This document shows, in pieces, positions 37,345 to 47,700 of a stretch of DNA of 64,000 nt. The notes under the pieces are model-generated. The model had not been told where the DNA came from. It saw only the letters and a program-made list of their open reading frames with translations, and did not search any database. The DNA lies in assembly GCF_036785885.1 (NCBI RefSeq), contig NC_092312.1, forward strand, positions 22,338,001 through 22,402,000, given 5' to 3'. Numbering within the stretch: position 1 is the stretch's first letter; every line of letters begins with the position of its first letter. A program made the translations under genes and the position numbers. Source of the stretch: Coffea arabica (Eukaryota > Streptophyta > Magnoliopsida > Gentianales > Rubiaceae).

Positions 37345-37857
37345 GTAAATTGTCCGGTCGGTTCCTAAATTATTATATTCATACAAATTTTAACTTCTAA
37401 GCTATACTATGTATTGTTTAAGCCGTTAAACAAGTTAATATGTAAGCTTTTGACCCTTCTATCAATTTTCATTATTTGAACTAACGGAGTGAAGGGATGA
37501 TTTTGTTTCTAAAAAGAGAAAAAAAAAACAAAAACAAAAACAAAAGGGTTGACGAGCTTTTGTCTCTTCTTCCTCTTCTTCTTCAAGGGTTATTGCATCC
37601 TGTAGTTCTATTTCTTAGGAGATTCAAGAAAAATAAGAAGAAAAATGCTGATTTGATCCTTTCACTCATCGTCTCATCATTCCTTTTTTTTTTTTCAGGA
37701 GGATAATTTTGTCCCTTCATTCCATTAGGTCAAATAGCAGAAATTAATAAAAGGGTCAAAAACTTACACATTAATCTGTTTCAGGGCTTAAACTAATACA
37801 GTTTAGGGGCTAAATGAGTACAAAAGTAATAGTTTAGTGGCCGGCCTAACAATTTAT
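37345..37857. mobile_element. foldback / Mutator-like MITE with ~160-bp terminal inverted repeats
   Basis: The left arm (37345-37510) and right arm (37701-37857) are inverted copies of each other. Shared phrases read inward include ATGTGTAAGTTTTTGACCC, GTTTAAGCC and GAATGAAGGGAC. The central loop (~190 bp) holds A-rich and CTTCTTCCTC tracts. Long inverted repeats of this size are typical of Mutator-type non-autonomous elements. The flanks AGAGTTCAGGT and AGAGTTTGAGGT look alike but are not an exact duplication. Confidence 0.7.
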
Positions 37858-39190
37858 TCAAGAGTTTGAGGTAGGGTTCAGACTACATTCGCATGCTTCC
37901 AAGTCATTTTAGTTTCAAGAACTTACTATCATTGTTCATAAACTTGAGATGGGAGGTCAATGGAACCTTCAAAAGTCGAAAAGATCTTTTTCTAATATGG
38001 ATAAATGCTGACAAAGTTTAAATGCTTGACATATAATGTCCATAAAAATCTTAAATTTTGAATAAAATTTTTGCACATGTGATATGTATCAAACCTCAAA
38101 TAATGTCAAGAAAGACAATAATATAATTTGCTTTAGGTTTTATCAATTTCACTTTGTTTGGGTGGAACGGAAATGAAGAACAAGATGGTTTCGAAGAGAG
38201 AAACAACAATTTCTATACTTCAGAACATTAGATGGAGTAAAATGATGGGGATGGGAATTAGATTTCTGAATCCGTAAAAATGATTCACTATTTCAAAAAA
38301 CACACAAAATGATGATTCTTTTTTCTCTTTCGCTGTGTCAAATCTCCCAAATTACGCAAGGGAAAGTTGTTTCTAACCTCTTTGATTGTTATCTGTCATA
38401 TCTTCAGTTTCTCTTGTCTTTAGTTTCTCGTATAAAGTCAAAATTAGGCCTTTGTGCCTTTGATTACTTTTTTCAAAATGCAAACATATATATATATATA
38501 TATATGTCTATACTATAACAAATTATTCTTTTCGAATTACAAATTATACAATATGATAATCATTCAAATAATCTATTCTTTTCCCCCTTAAAAGAAATAG
38601 AAGATTTTTTTTTTTTGGGATTAACAGAGAACAATATCTACAACTAACAAAATAACCAAAAAAAAAGAGTAGCAAAATAACCATTTGGCAAAAGAAAAAG
38701 GATGAATAAGACGGGTGAAAGTTACTTCAATTAATGTGCTTTCTGTGGTGGTTTACACTTTTTGACGTTAAAAGTTGAAATGTGACAAAGCTAGTTAAAA
38801 AAAATTATTCCCCGAAAGCCAAAATCTCTTCCCACCCCCACCCCCCCTCCAAAACAAAAAAAGTCTCTTAAGATTATCCTATATTTATAGTCCCCAATCA
38901 GAAAATACCTTTCCCTGTCTTATTATGGCCCATGCTTCCCCTCCCCTATGTCCCAAAATTGAATTCTTCTTATCTCTACGTACACAACAAATAAATACCA
39001 GAAATCCACTCTTGCTCTGTCTAGTCTAGTCTAGTCTGCCTTCTTCACCAAACTCCCACATCCACATATATGTATAAATTATACTACCAAAAGAAATCAC
39101 CATTAAAGCCAGCTCCAGTAATAAATTATTTTCATCATACATATTTCTTCTCGTCAAGGACTTGTGTAGCTTAGTTTTGCAATTAACAAA
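37858..39190 (+). other. intergenic DNA and UNE10 promoter
   Basis: No coding sequence. A TA microsatellite lies at 38485-38504. C-rich patches (38832-38850) precede the gene. The region from ~38870 to the ATG is the likely promoter and leader, with the tandem CTAGT repeat at 39021-39035. Confidence 0.5.
39073..39080 (+). promoter_or_regulatory. candidate TATA box of UNE10
   Basis: TATAAATT about 118 bases before the ATG. An alternative is the TATATTTATAG at 38880-38890. Neither is confirmed by a mapped start. Confidence 0.35.
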
Positions 39191-42100
39191 ATGAATCAGT
39201 GCGTTCCCAGTTGGGAACTCGAAGAAAATCACCATGCCCCTCTCCCTCCTCCTCCTCCTGCTGATCCTAAGCAAACTCTTCGAGCTCATTCCAACTCCAG
39301 TTCCTTAGCTCCTGATGTGCCCACGTAAGATTTTTCCTCATAATTTACTTTGTAATATGTTTTGGCTTTTCATATTCTTTTCTACAAAGAGATCATGATA
39401 TGTCATGTTCATGTTACTTCCTGTACCATTAGCACTTTGCATATATTTTTCGCAACGAAAAAAAAACTACCAAATTGTACAGGCTTGTAAATTTTCACTA
39501 GGGAAGAAATAAACAAAATAAATCTTTTATCGTCTGTGGTTGTTTATGGGTTGGGCGGAAGTTTTTTGCAGGTTAGACTATGAAGTGGCGGAGTTAACGT
39601 GGGAAAATGGGCAGCTGGCAATGCATGGTTTGGGCCTTCCACGCTTGCCAAATGGTAAGAGCTTAGCTGCCCCGCCTCCCGCTAAGTACAATAGCTGGGA
39701 GAAGCAGCCACCAGTTGGTGGAACTCTGGAGTCTATAGTCAACCCGGCAGCCATCATCGCCACCCACCGAAAATCGGCTGCCCAGAGTGGCTGCCGCGAT
39801 TGCGGAGACGAGCTCGTGCCGTGGTTTGAAGACCACCGCCGTGCAGCAAGAGCTCCGGCAGCAGCTTCGCTCACCTTGACTATGGATGCTTTGGTTCCAT
39901 GCAGCAACAGCACTAGAAATGATCATCGAGAACCCTCCACCCACGTGCCTAAAATCAGCGCCTGCCCGGTGGGCTGCTCCTCCACTTGTGTGGGGTCCTG
40001 CAGCGCTGCCGCTGGGAATGCCTGGTTGCGAAGGATGAGTGCGGCGGCGGCGGCTGCTCCCATGGAGTGGGGTAGCAAGGCAGACCAGAGTGCAAGTTGG
40101 AGTGCCACGTGTGGGAGGGATAGCCGCCAGGTGACGCTTGACACGTGCGACAGGGAGTTTGGTACGGCGGCTTACACCTCCACCTCTTTCGGGTCGCCGG
40201 AAAACACCAGTTCCGGCAAACAATGCACCAAGACGGTGGACGACCAGGACTCTCCTTGTCAGAGCCGATATGAGGCAAGTAATAGTACTAGCAATCTTGG
40301 AGTGAGTTTGAGGTGCTTGTGTTTCTCTTGACTATCAATGCTTTGCATGCATTTTTCTTGTGGATTGGTACAAGTGCTTGCATGTCCTAACGTGTGAATA
40401 ATCCCAAGTTTGAATGTATGCATAGAAATGGAATTTTTAGTTTTGCTTTGTTGTATTTATTGTGCTTTATTTGTGATTGTAGAGGGAGGCAGGGAATGAG
40501 GAGCAAAAGAAAAAGGGTAACGGGAAATCTTCTGTCTCAACCAAAAGGAGCAGGGCAGCAGCTGTACATAACCAGTCTGAACGTGTGAGCTCTCCAAATT
40601 TTGTATCTTCTTTTTTCAGCCAAATCTTGAAAGGGTAATGATAATTCTGAAATGGGATACGAGATTAATCTTAACGTATCTTACAAATTGATGTCTTAGA
40701 AAAGAAGAGACAAGATTAATCAAAGAATGAAGACATTGCAGAAGTTGGTCCCAAATTCAAGTAAGGTACGAATGATGTTCGAGCATTCTTCTACTATATC
40801 ACACTTCATTGATCCTCTTTGATTTTATGGTAGGAGATGTCTGATGAGGTACAAGACATCGTGTTTCTATTTCTTGCATGGTAGTGGTACTCTTTTTTTT
40901 TTTCTTTTTTTTTTCTGGGAACATTTCAGCCGGGCATTTTTGGAAATTGATTGGAGTATTATACTGTACCGAATGCACTGAAAATTTATTAGTCATCCAT
41001 ATAATAAGAGTACTCTAGCCACGTTTATTTTGAAAAACAATGCAAAATGTTATAAATTAATTTTAGCTCCATTATCGAGAAGCAAAAGAGCAAGTATTAT
41101 CCTATCAAAGGAGTAAAAAGGGGTTTTGGACCCAGAGAAGCAAAGGCAAGATTCAGCCAAGAAAATGCTGCTGCTGCTGATAATGTGTTACAGACGATTA
41201 ACAGTAGTGCAAGGACGTGGTCCACTACTCTGATACATTTCATATGGTGGTGTGAATTTCTGGCACAGGATAATAATCCTAATCCACACACACATCTACT
41301 CTTGAGACAATCCGACAGAGAGTTGTTGGTTGTGAAGACAATGATATGTTTACCACAAAATTGATAAAATCTCCACAGGGTAGGACCGTATCTACGGGAA
41401 ACAGCAACTACTCTCTGTGCTTTTGTGAAATCAATGATTGCTGTATATCCCTTCTTTATTCATTCACTAAATTTGGTAATGCATTCCACATAAGGGCTTT
41501 TTCACCATCTTACCCGCCAAGTCCTACATGGAAGAATTTATTCATCCATCGCTGGCACAGTCAATGATACGGGAAGCTTCAATAGGGTATACAGCAGCGT
41601 GTTAGAGCATTTGGATGCATGGTGTTAAATAATTTCAATTTGATTTTGAAATTTAAGTTTTGCTAATGCGATAGACATTCACATCTACTGATGTATTATA
41701 CATTCATTGTAAGTGACTTCAACTGGCAAGGTTTGATATCACAATTAGACTCTGATATCCTTTTTATGCATGGTTGGTTGATGGGTATTTCAGACGGATA
41801 AAGCATCAATGCTGGATGAAGTCATAGAATACCTGAAACAATTGCAAGCTCAAGTGAATATAATGAGCAGAATGAACATGTCACCGATGATGTTGCCACT
41901 GGCATTGCAACAGCAACTTCAAATGTCTATGATGGCTTCCATGGGCATGGGAATGAACATGGGTATGGGAATGGGTGTCATGGACTTGAACTCAATCGGT
42001 CGCTCCAACATTGCCGGACTACCTCCATTGCTTCACCCCACCGCTTACATGCCGGCAACCTCGGCCTGGGATGGCCTGGCGGATCGTCTAGCCGCTTCAA

Positions 42101-42352
42101 CTTCTCAGGCAATGCCAGATCCTCTGGCTGCATTCCTAGCATGCCAATCTCAGGTAAACCCTTGATAGTTTGTCTTTTGTCACATATAAGGAACTTGAAC
42201 CTTGGTGCACATATGTAATATACATAATCAGGATTGACAATTTTGCTGTCAATCTCTTAATGCAGCCTATGACTATGGATGCTTATTCTAGGATGGCAGC
42301 ATTGTACCAGCAATTTCAACAGCCTCCAGGCCCTGCTTCGAAAAATAAATGA
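39191..42352 (+). CDS. UNE10: bHLH transcription factor UNE10 / PIF8-like
   Basis: Nuclear bHLH factor of the phytochrome-interacting group, acting in light responses; the Arabidopsis relative bHLH16 is known from an unfertilised-embryo-sac mutant. Exons 39191-39324, 39572-40274, 40483-40584, 40700-40765, 41794-42153 and 42266-42352 join to 483 codons plus stop. The N-terminus MNQCVPSWELEEN and the phytochrome-B-binding motif (AELTWENGQLAMHGLG, ~51-66) match UNE10. The bHLH domain starts at H308, with the H-E-R basic triad H308/E312/R316 needed for E-box/G-box binding. It continues through KINQRMKTLQKLVPNSSKT and MLDEVIEYLKQLQAQV. A Met/Gly-rich repeat follows at ~381-399. The protein is longer than the Arabidopsis one (399 aa), mainly in exon 2. 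The exon 2 donor is ambiguous (GC or GT). Confidence 0.92.
40275..40482 (+). other. UNE10: UNE10 intron 2 with GC donor and competing GT donor
   Basis: GAG|GCAAGT at 40275 is a near-perfect GC-AG donor and gives SRYE|REAGNEE, which fits the family's SR-x-Q-REAG junction. A consensus GT donor, GGA|GTGAGT, lies 27 bases downstream at 40302 in the same phase and would insert nine residues (ASNSTSNLG). The acceptor is GATTGTAG at 40475-40482. Confidence 0.7.
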
Positions 42353-42399
42353 TATATAGCTTTTTCTCAAACTCCTGGATGATACCCTATTCAACAAGT

Positions 42400-42402
<3 letters not shown>

Positions 42403-42432
<30 letters not shown>
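42403..42432. repeat. (AT)n microsatellite
   Basis: An uninterrupted run of 15 AT units just after the UNE10 coding end, in its 3' UTR or flank. Confidence 0.95.
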
Positions 42433-42434
<2 letters not shown>

Positions 42435-42577
42435 AAATCGACGAAATTAATTTGTATTGAAAACAGTGTCTTTGTTAGTTAATGCATGCGAGAGCTAGCG
42501 CACAATTAATTTTCCTTCCCATTGAGAAATTAAGCTGCACGAAAAGAAGAAGTACTTGCAGATTTTTGCTGAATCCG

Positions 42578-43069
42578 TTAGTCCAACAACCTTGAGAGAA
42601 TTAACTTTGTTGAGAAATCATTACCCCTCCCACTAAGAGCACGAGGCAAAAGAGCCTTCCAACCTTTTTCCGATGTGCTATATACTCTTGTTTTCCCAGT
42701 TTCGGAGTTCAATTTTCTCTTATTTTTTTCCCCAGTTTTCCCTTCATCTGCGTCCCTGACAACAATTTGCCCAGGCCGCTGCCTTTCGCTGCATGCAATA
42801 GAAATGACCATTGAATCAAGCTTCACGATACAGTTGCTTGCAAGTTGCAAAAAATGGATGGATTCTTGTATATATATTTGGTGAAGTGTCATGTTCAATG
42901 TTTCCAAGTTGAGCTCTGCTTCAGCTATTCGAGGGATTACTTCATCATTGCTTGCTTGGGAATGAAAAGCTACTGCTTTCAAAAGTAGATCAATCAAGTA
43001 GCCTAAGTTGGAGTCAAAATGTGAAAGCACGTAATTGACTGGAGAATTGGAGATGCAATCATGCAGCAA
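42578..43069 (-). CDS. unidentified 163-residue ORF or gene fragment
   Basis: An open frame facing UNE10, 225 bp from its stop. It contains no membrane segment or signal peptide. The first ~90 residues look helical (ELNLETLNMTLHQIYIQESI, then HFLQLASNCIVKL); the middle is basic (GKTGEKNKRKLNSETGKT). Codon usage and residue mix look protein-like, but I do not recognise a family. The start may be an internal exon edge, and it could be the last exon of a gene or a captured fragment. I see no clear promoter. Function unknown. Confidence 0.35.
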   Translation of the reverse strand: MLHDCISNSPVNYVLSHFDSNLGYLIDLLLKAVAFHSQASNDEVIPRIAEAELNLETLNMTLHQIYIQESIHFLQLASNCIVKLDSMVISIACSERQRPGQIVVRDADEGKTGEKNKRKLNSETGKTRVYSTSEKGWKALLPRALSGRGNDFSTKLILSRLLD

Positions 43070-44017
43070 TAAAGAATTTCAGTAGACATAATGATGACGT
43101 AGTAAAGAATGAAGAAAGACTGCAAATTTTTTGTTTCCGACAAAATGTAGCAGCTGGGATCACAAAACAAGTCTAACAAAGTCGCCAAATAAATAAACTT
43201 GTTGTAGAAAACCTGAACCTGGTTTCAAGCTTTACAAATAAATAGCTCGACACTTCGTTCCACCTTATGCATTTTAATTGTGTAGCTGAATTTCTTTTTC
43301 AATTGAAACGGTCTTCTTGACAACTAGCTAGAGGTAATCAGAATTTGCATTTATATTTATACGAATTAATAAAGCTGCAAGGTGAAGATTATGAAAAAAA
43401 TTAGATAAACTAAACCAAGCAAGAAGTTGTAACTTTTGCTGAGATTTACAATGTATAACCCGTCGTAAAAAAAAGGCGATTGATTAATGTGATTGACAAA
43501 TGCTGTGTAACTATCCCTTTTTTCTTAAATCTTATCAATGGGTTTTCAACTGAGGTAAAAGAATGTGATTAATAAATGACGCGTAATTATCCATTTTCTT
43601 CAAATCTTGTCAATGGGTTTTCAAATATAGTAACAAAATCCATCCCCATCATCTAGCTACTAGGTAAACCTTTACCAAGGCTGTCCTATAGAGACAAACC
43701 TGCATAACATGCTGTGTTTGCTCAAAAGATTGTGAACTGAAGTTAAGCTTAACCAATCGCCACACGATGGCTACAGGATATGAACTTGGATACGTGTTTT
43801 CATAAGGTCAATGACTTTGGAGTCGCAAAGTGTGATTCCTTCCCGTTTGGGTACCAATCTTTCAATGTTGATAGAGCCGATATTGTCACCTAAACGGCTA
43901 CAATGGGTTAACATGTCTTTCAATCTGATTTGACAAATGTTGAAAAGTCGATGTCTAGGAAGAGTCACTCATTAAAGCATCACACGGATAAAAACCAAGC
44001 AACCTACTTATCTTTTG

Positions 44018-44364
44018 GGCCTGTGCTTGGATGGGGGATTATTTAAGATAATTTTTTGAAAAAAATTATTAGGTTCATGAGTAAAGAATTATGTTTTACA
44101 TTGGTTCAAAAGATAGAAAAAAAGCAGTTAATATGTAAATAAGGGTTCGAAACCTAATAATTAAAATTTTTGAATCAGAGTTGAGTTCCTAACTTACAGA
44201 TTGGACTCTTTAGTGGATTCTCTCGAGGTGTTTTTCCCTATCAAAAATATGTTGTAACACTTTTTTGCTGTCATATATATATGAGATAAAAATGTGTTGA
44301 TGATATAAACAAAATTAATGTACCTAAATAAGGTGTATAATGTGCAATCCAAACAAAAAGGGCC
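44018..44364. mobile_element. MITE, TTTGGATTGC family, copy 4 (diverged)
   Basis: Left end GGGCCTGTGCTTGGATGGGG and inverted right end GGCCCTTTTTGTTTGGATTG. On the minus strand the interior has TTTTTATCTCATATATATAT followed by GACAGC and TGTTACAACA, the family core. Longer than the other copies, so it may hold an insertion. Confidence 0.45.
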
Positions 44365-44689
44365 GTAGAATTGCAAACATGTTGATGAAGTACTACATAT
44401 TGATGAAGTACTTTTCAATAAATTACCACAATCCCAAATAAGCCCTTGGAATGCCTTAGGGAACTATCCTTCTGTAAATTTCATTAACGAGCCCTAGGGT
44501 AATTGTTTTTTATTTGGCAAGTAAGTTTTATTTATATGTATATATATAGAATTAATCTTTTATATTCTGTTAGTGTAAGAATATTTTTAAGTTAGCAAGT
44601 TTAGACGATTTAAGATCTACTTTTTATACATATGACATGATCTAAAACTTATTAATGTAAAGGAATTTCTACGCTGACAATGTGTAATA

Positions 44690-44698
<9 letters not shown>

Positions 44699-44722
<24 letters not shown>
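44699..44722. repeat. (TA)n microsatellite
   Basis: A run of TA units following a GT-rich stretch, at the edge of a dispersed repeat piece. Confidence 0.9.
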
Positions 44723-47700
44723 TAAGCTTCTCCTATATCCTTTTTGTTTTTAAAATTTGAGGGCACCAAATAAGCACACTAAAAAAAAATAGAGTGAATC
44801 AAGTATTAATAATTTAAAAGTATCATTCACCTCCAGAATTGCAACAACTTTTTTGTAAAGAATTTATCTGTTTTATCAAAAAGTATAACAGTAGACCTAC
44901 TACTTGGAACAACCCACCATCACCCATGCATCATCCTATTAGCAAAAAGAAGGATACTGCAGAGATGTCACTAACTAGGGCTAGAATTAGGATGTAAAGT
45001 AAATGTGGCAAAAAGTTAATCGTCTTGCTAAAATGAGTCAACGATGGAAGACAATTATGCAATCTTATCTAACTGCAGAAAACTTAGAGAAAAATTAAAA
45101 AAAAAAAAAGGAAATAGGCTTTTACACCTTTGGAACTTTGGCTCGTATCACCGTTGCCATTTGCTTTATAGTTGTGTTTCTGTATTAATCCCTTCACTGA
45201 TTCTCTTTTTCCTTCTGGGATAGGAAATTCAAGAGAATAACTCAAAAAAAAATTTTTTTTTTAGAAAAGAGCTTTCCCTTCATTGTATTTTTCGAAATTT
45301 TTCCAGAGTTATCATTTTGGTTATGTGTATAAAAGAACGGAGTAATTTCCCTTTCCGAAAGGACTCGTTGAAAACACAAGGGATATGTACTGCCATATGA
45401 TTTTGATGTTTCCCCAACCTTACAAGTTCATCGCTTTCAGTGCAATAGCAATAGACGCGGAAGCTATAACACAAATGATTGGAGAATCAAGGGAACGCTT
45501 GTTCATTCGGATAACCACATACTTGCTCCTCTTGTGAACCGCTCTGCGCAAATCCTTCCTGTCCCAGTTCACTGCTATTAATCGTCGTGTTGGAGTTTGG
45601 ACCTTGTTATTATTATCACATTTCTCTTCCAACATTTATTGCCCTCCTTGCCAGCGTTTGCTTGCGGGACCATTTGCTTTGCCTTAATTGTAGAATCGGC
45701 TGAGGAATGCCATGATTCGTATCCATCTACGATACTTTGTGCCTTAGTACTACGCAGTCTGCTACTCTCTCTCTGTGTGTGTGTGATGCTATTTCTTGTT
45801 TGGGAAATGTTAATGGTACTGCTTCTTTATCTGTGTATAGACTTTTTTGTTGATTTATAGTATGACATGATGAAAATGTCCCGTTATTTATTCGAATTAT
45901 AACTCCATAAATAGAGATACTTGTAAATTTAATGAAAACTAGATGCATTTCTTTTCTTTTTTGTAATCTACATGGTCAAAAGAATTGTCATTTTCCAATT
46001 GGGATTTTTCTTTAACTGTTTGGCTAACGGGAACCCATTTGAGCATCCGTTAACGTTAGGGTTTTAACAAAAAAGACATGAAAAGTGTAGTTGCGTGTAC
46101 TTACATAGCAAGCATTAACAGAATCCCTTTTAAAGAGTAAAAAAGAATACATGATCTAGAATAATTTTCCAGCATTATGCATACTAGACCTGGCATAATG
46201 CGGCATATCCCATCGTTGAATTACTCCCCCTTGCCTATGGGAATGACTTGGTTGAACTAGGAAATTTCAAAGTTGGTATTCCATTAAGAACCTAAAGATA
46301 TTTTGGTGCCATTAAATCCTGGATTGCATTTGTATCTGGATTCGCCACACCATAGATTTCTCATTTCTGGCTGCTGCTATACAGTAGTTGTTTCTGGCGA
46401 CATCTTTTTGCAGGATTGATGAATGGAATTGGCCTATTTGACTGTATTCGTCCTATGTATGAATATTTTATCAACTGTCTTGTTCTGGTTGGTGAGCATT
46501 TAGGACTCAAAATATCTAAAACTCTCCATTAGTAGCAAATATGGGAACTATATATCCCCATCTTGCAAACAGTGTAAAATGGTGTAAAAATACATTTCAC
46601 TGAATTTCCTCAAATCTTTTTCCTCCTAAATAACAAGTCTTTTTTGGTTAAGGAGTTGTTTACTTGTTTTGCCATATTCAGCTTCTTGGTGTCCTCCTAC
46701 ATAATGCTTTTGGTTATCAGAATTATTCACCTCTGACTCATAAATCACCATATAGACATGCAGCAAACAGGGTAGGAACTAGGAAGGCACCAAGAAGTGA
46801 TTGAATTAATCATTCGCGCTTAAAGAACCCAGAAAATTTTGTTGATTCCTTCTGGAAATGAAGGCATTACTTTTTGCAATGCAACTTATGGACCAAAAGT
46901 CTAGCCTGTAGTCCAGTATGAGGAGGCCTTTAACTGCAGTTGGCGGACATGAATTTGGGATGGAGCGAGTTCAGTCTTTCAGTTTCCATACAATGGAAAA
47001 ATGGGCTCCCACAACTTTCTTGTCAGTAGCTATTCGTTAAGGACAATCAAAATGTTTTATGAGGATCAGAGCCCAAGAGTGTAGTGTCCTTTTTTGTATT
47101 AGTGCTAATAAGAGATTAATGTTGTCAATCCCAAGTCTCAACTTAGGTCCTACCTGATAAACAGATTCAGGATTTAAATTTAATGAATTCAAATTTTAAC
47201 ATATTTTAAATTTAATGGATTCAAATCTTAATATGTTCACAAGCATTTGATAATAAAAAATTGAACATTTAAATTAATTGATGTTGAATTTTCTAAGTAA
47301 AACTTACTCCCAAAATAAGTTTATCACTTAATGTGATATATACTCAAATGTATTAGGTTTAGTACTTAATAATTTAATAAATTCATATTTCAGATTTTAA
47401 TTTTCAAAATTTGTTTTATCAAACGCACTCTTAACCAACAAGGATATTAGTTGGGTGATCGTGTGACATCTTTGATTTAACTCTTAAGTTTTCTCCTTTA
47501 TAAGGTTTGGAGTCTCTTTTAAAAAAACAAAAAAGATTAATGTTGTCTCATCTCCTCTAGAGTTTCTTTTCTAAAAGGTAAAAGCTTACCACCAGAAAAG
47601 TTGTAAATTTTAGTTTTTTTTCCCTTGTATGTTACAAAAAAAAAAAAAGAAAAGAAAAAGTTGCACTATCATAATTAGAGGGAGTTCTACTGTACCTTTT

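Noticed and set aside
39578-40278. Long minus-strand open frames (up to 186 codons) over UNE10 exon 2
   Set aside because: They are shadows of a GC-rich coding exon; the plus strand encodes a recognised protein and the minus frames have low-complexity, family-free translations.
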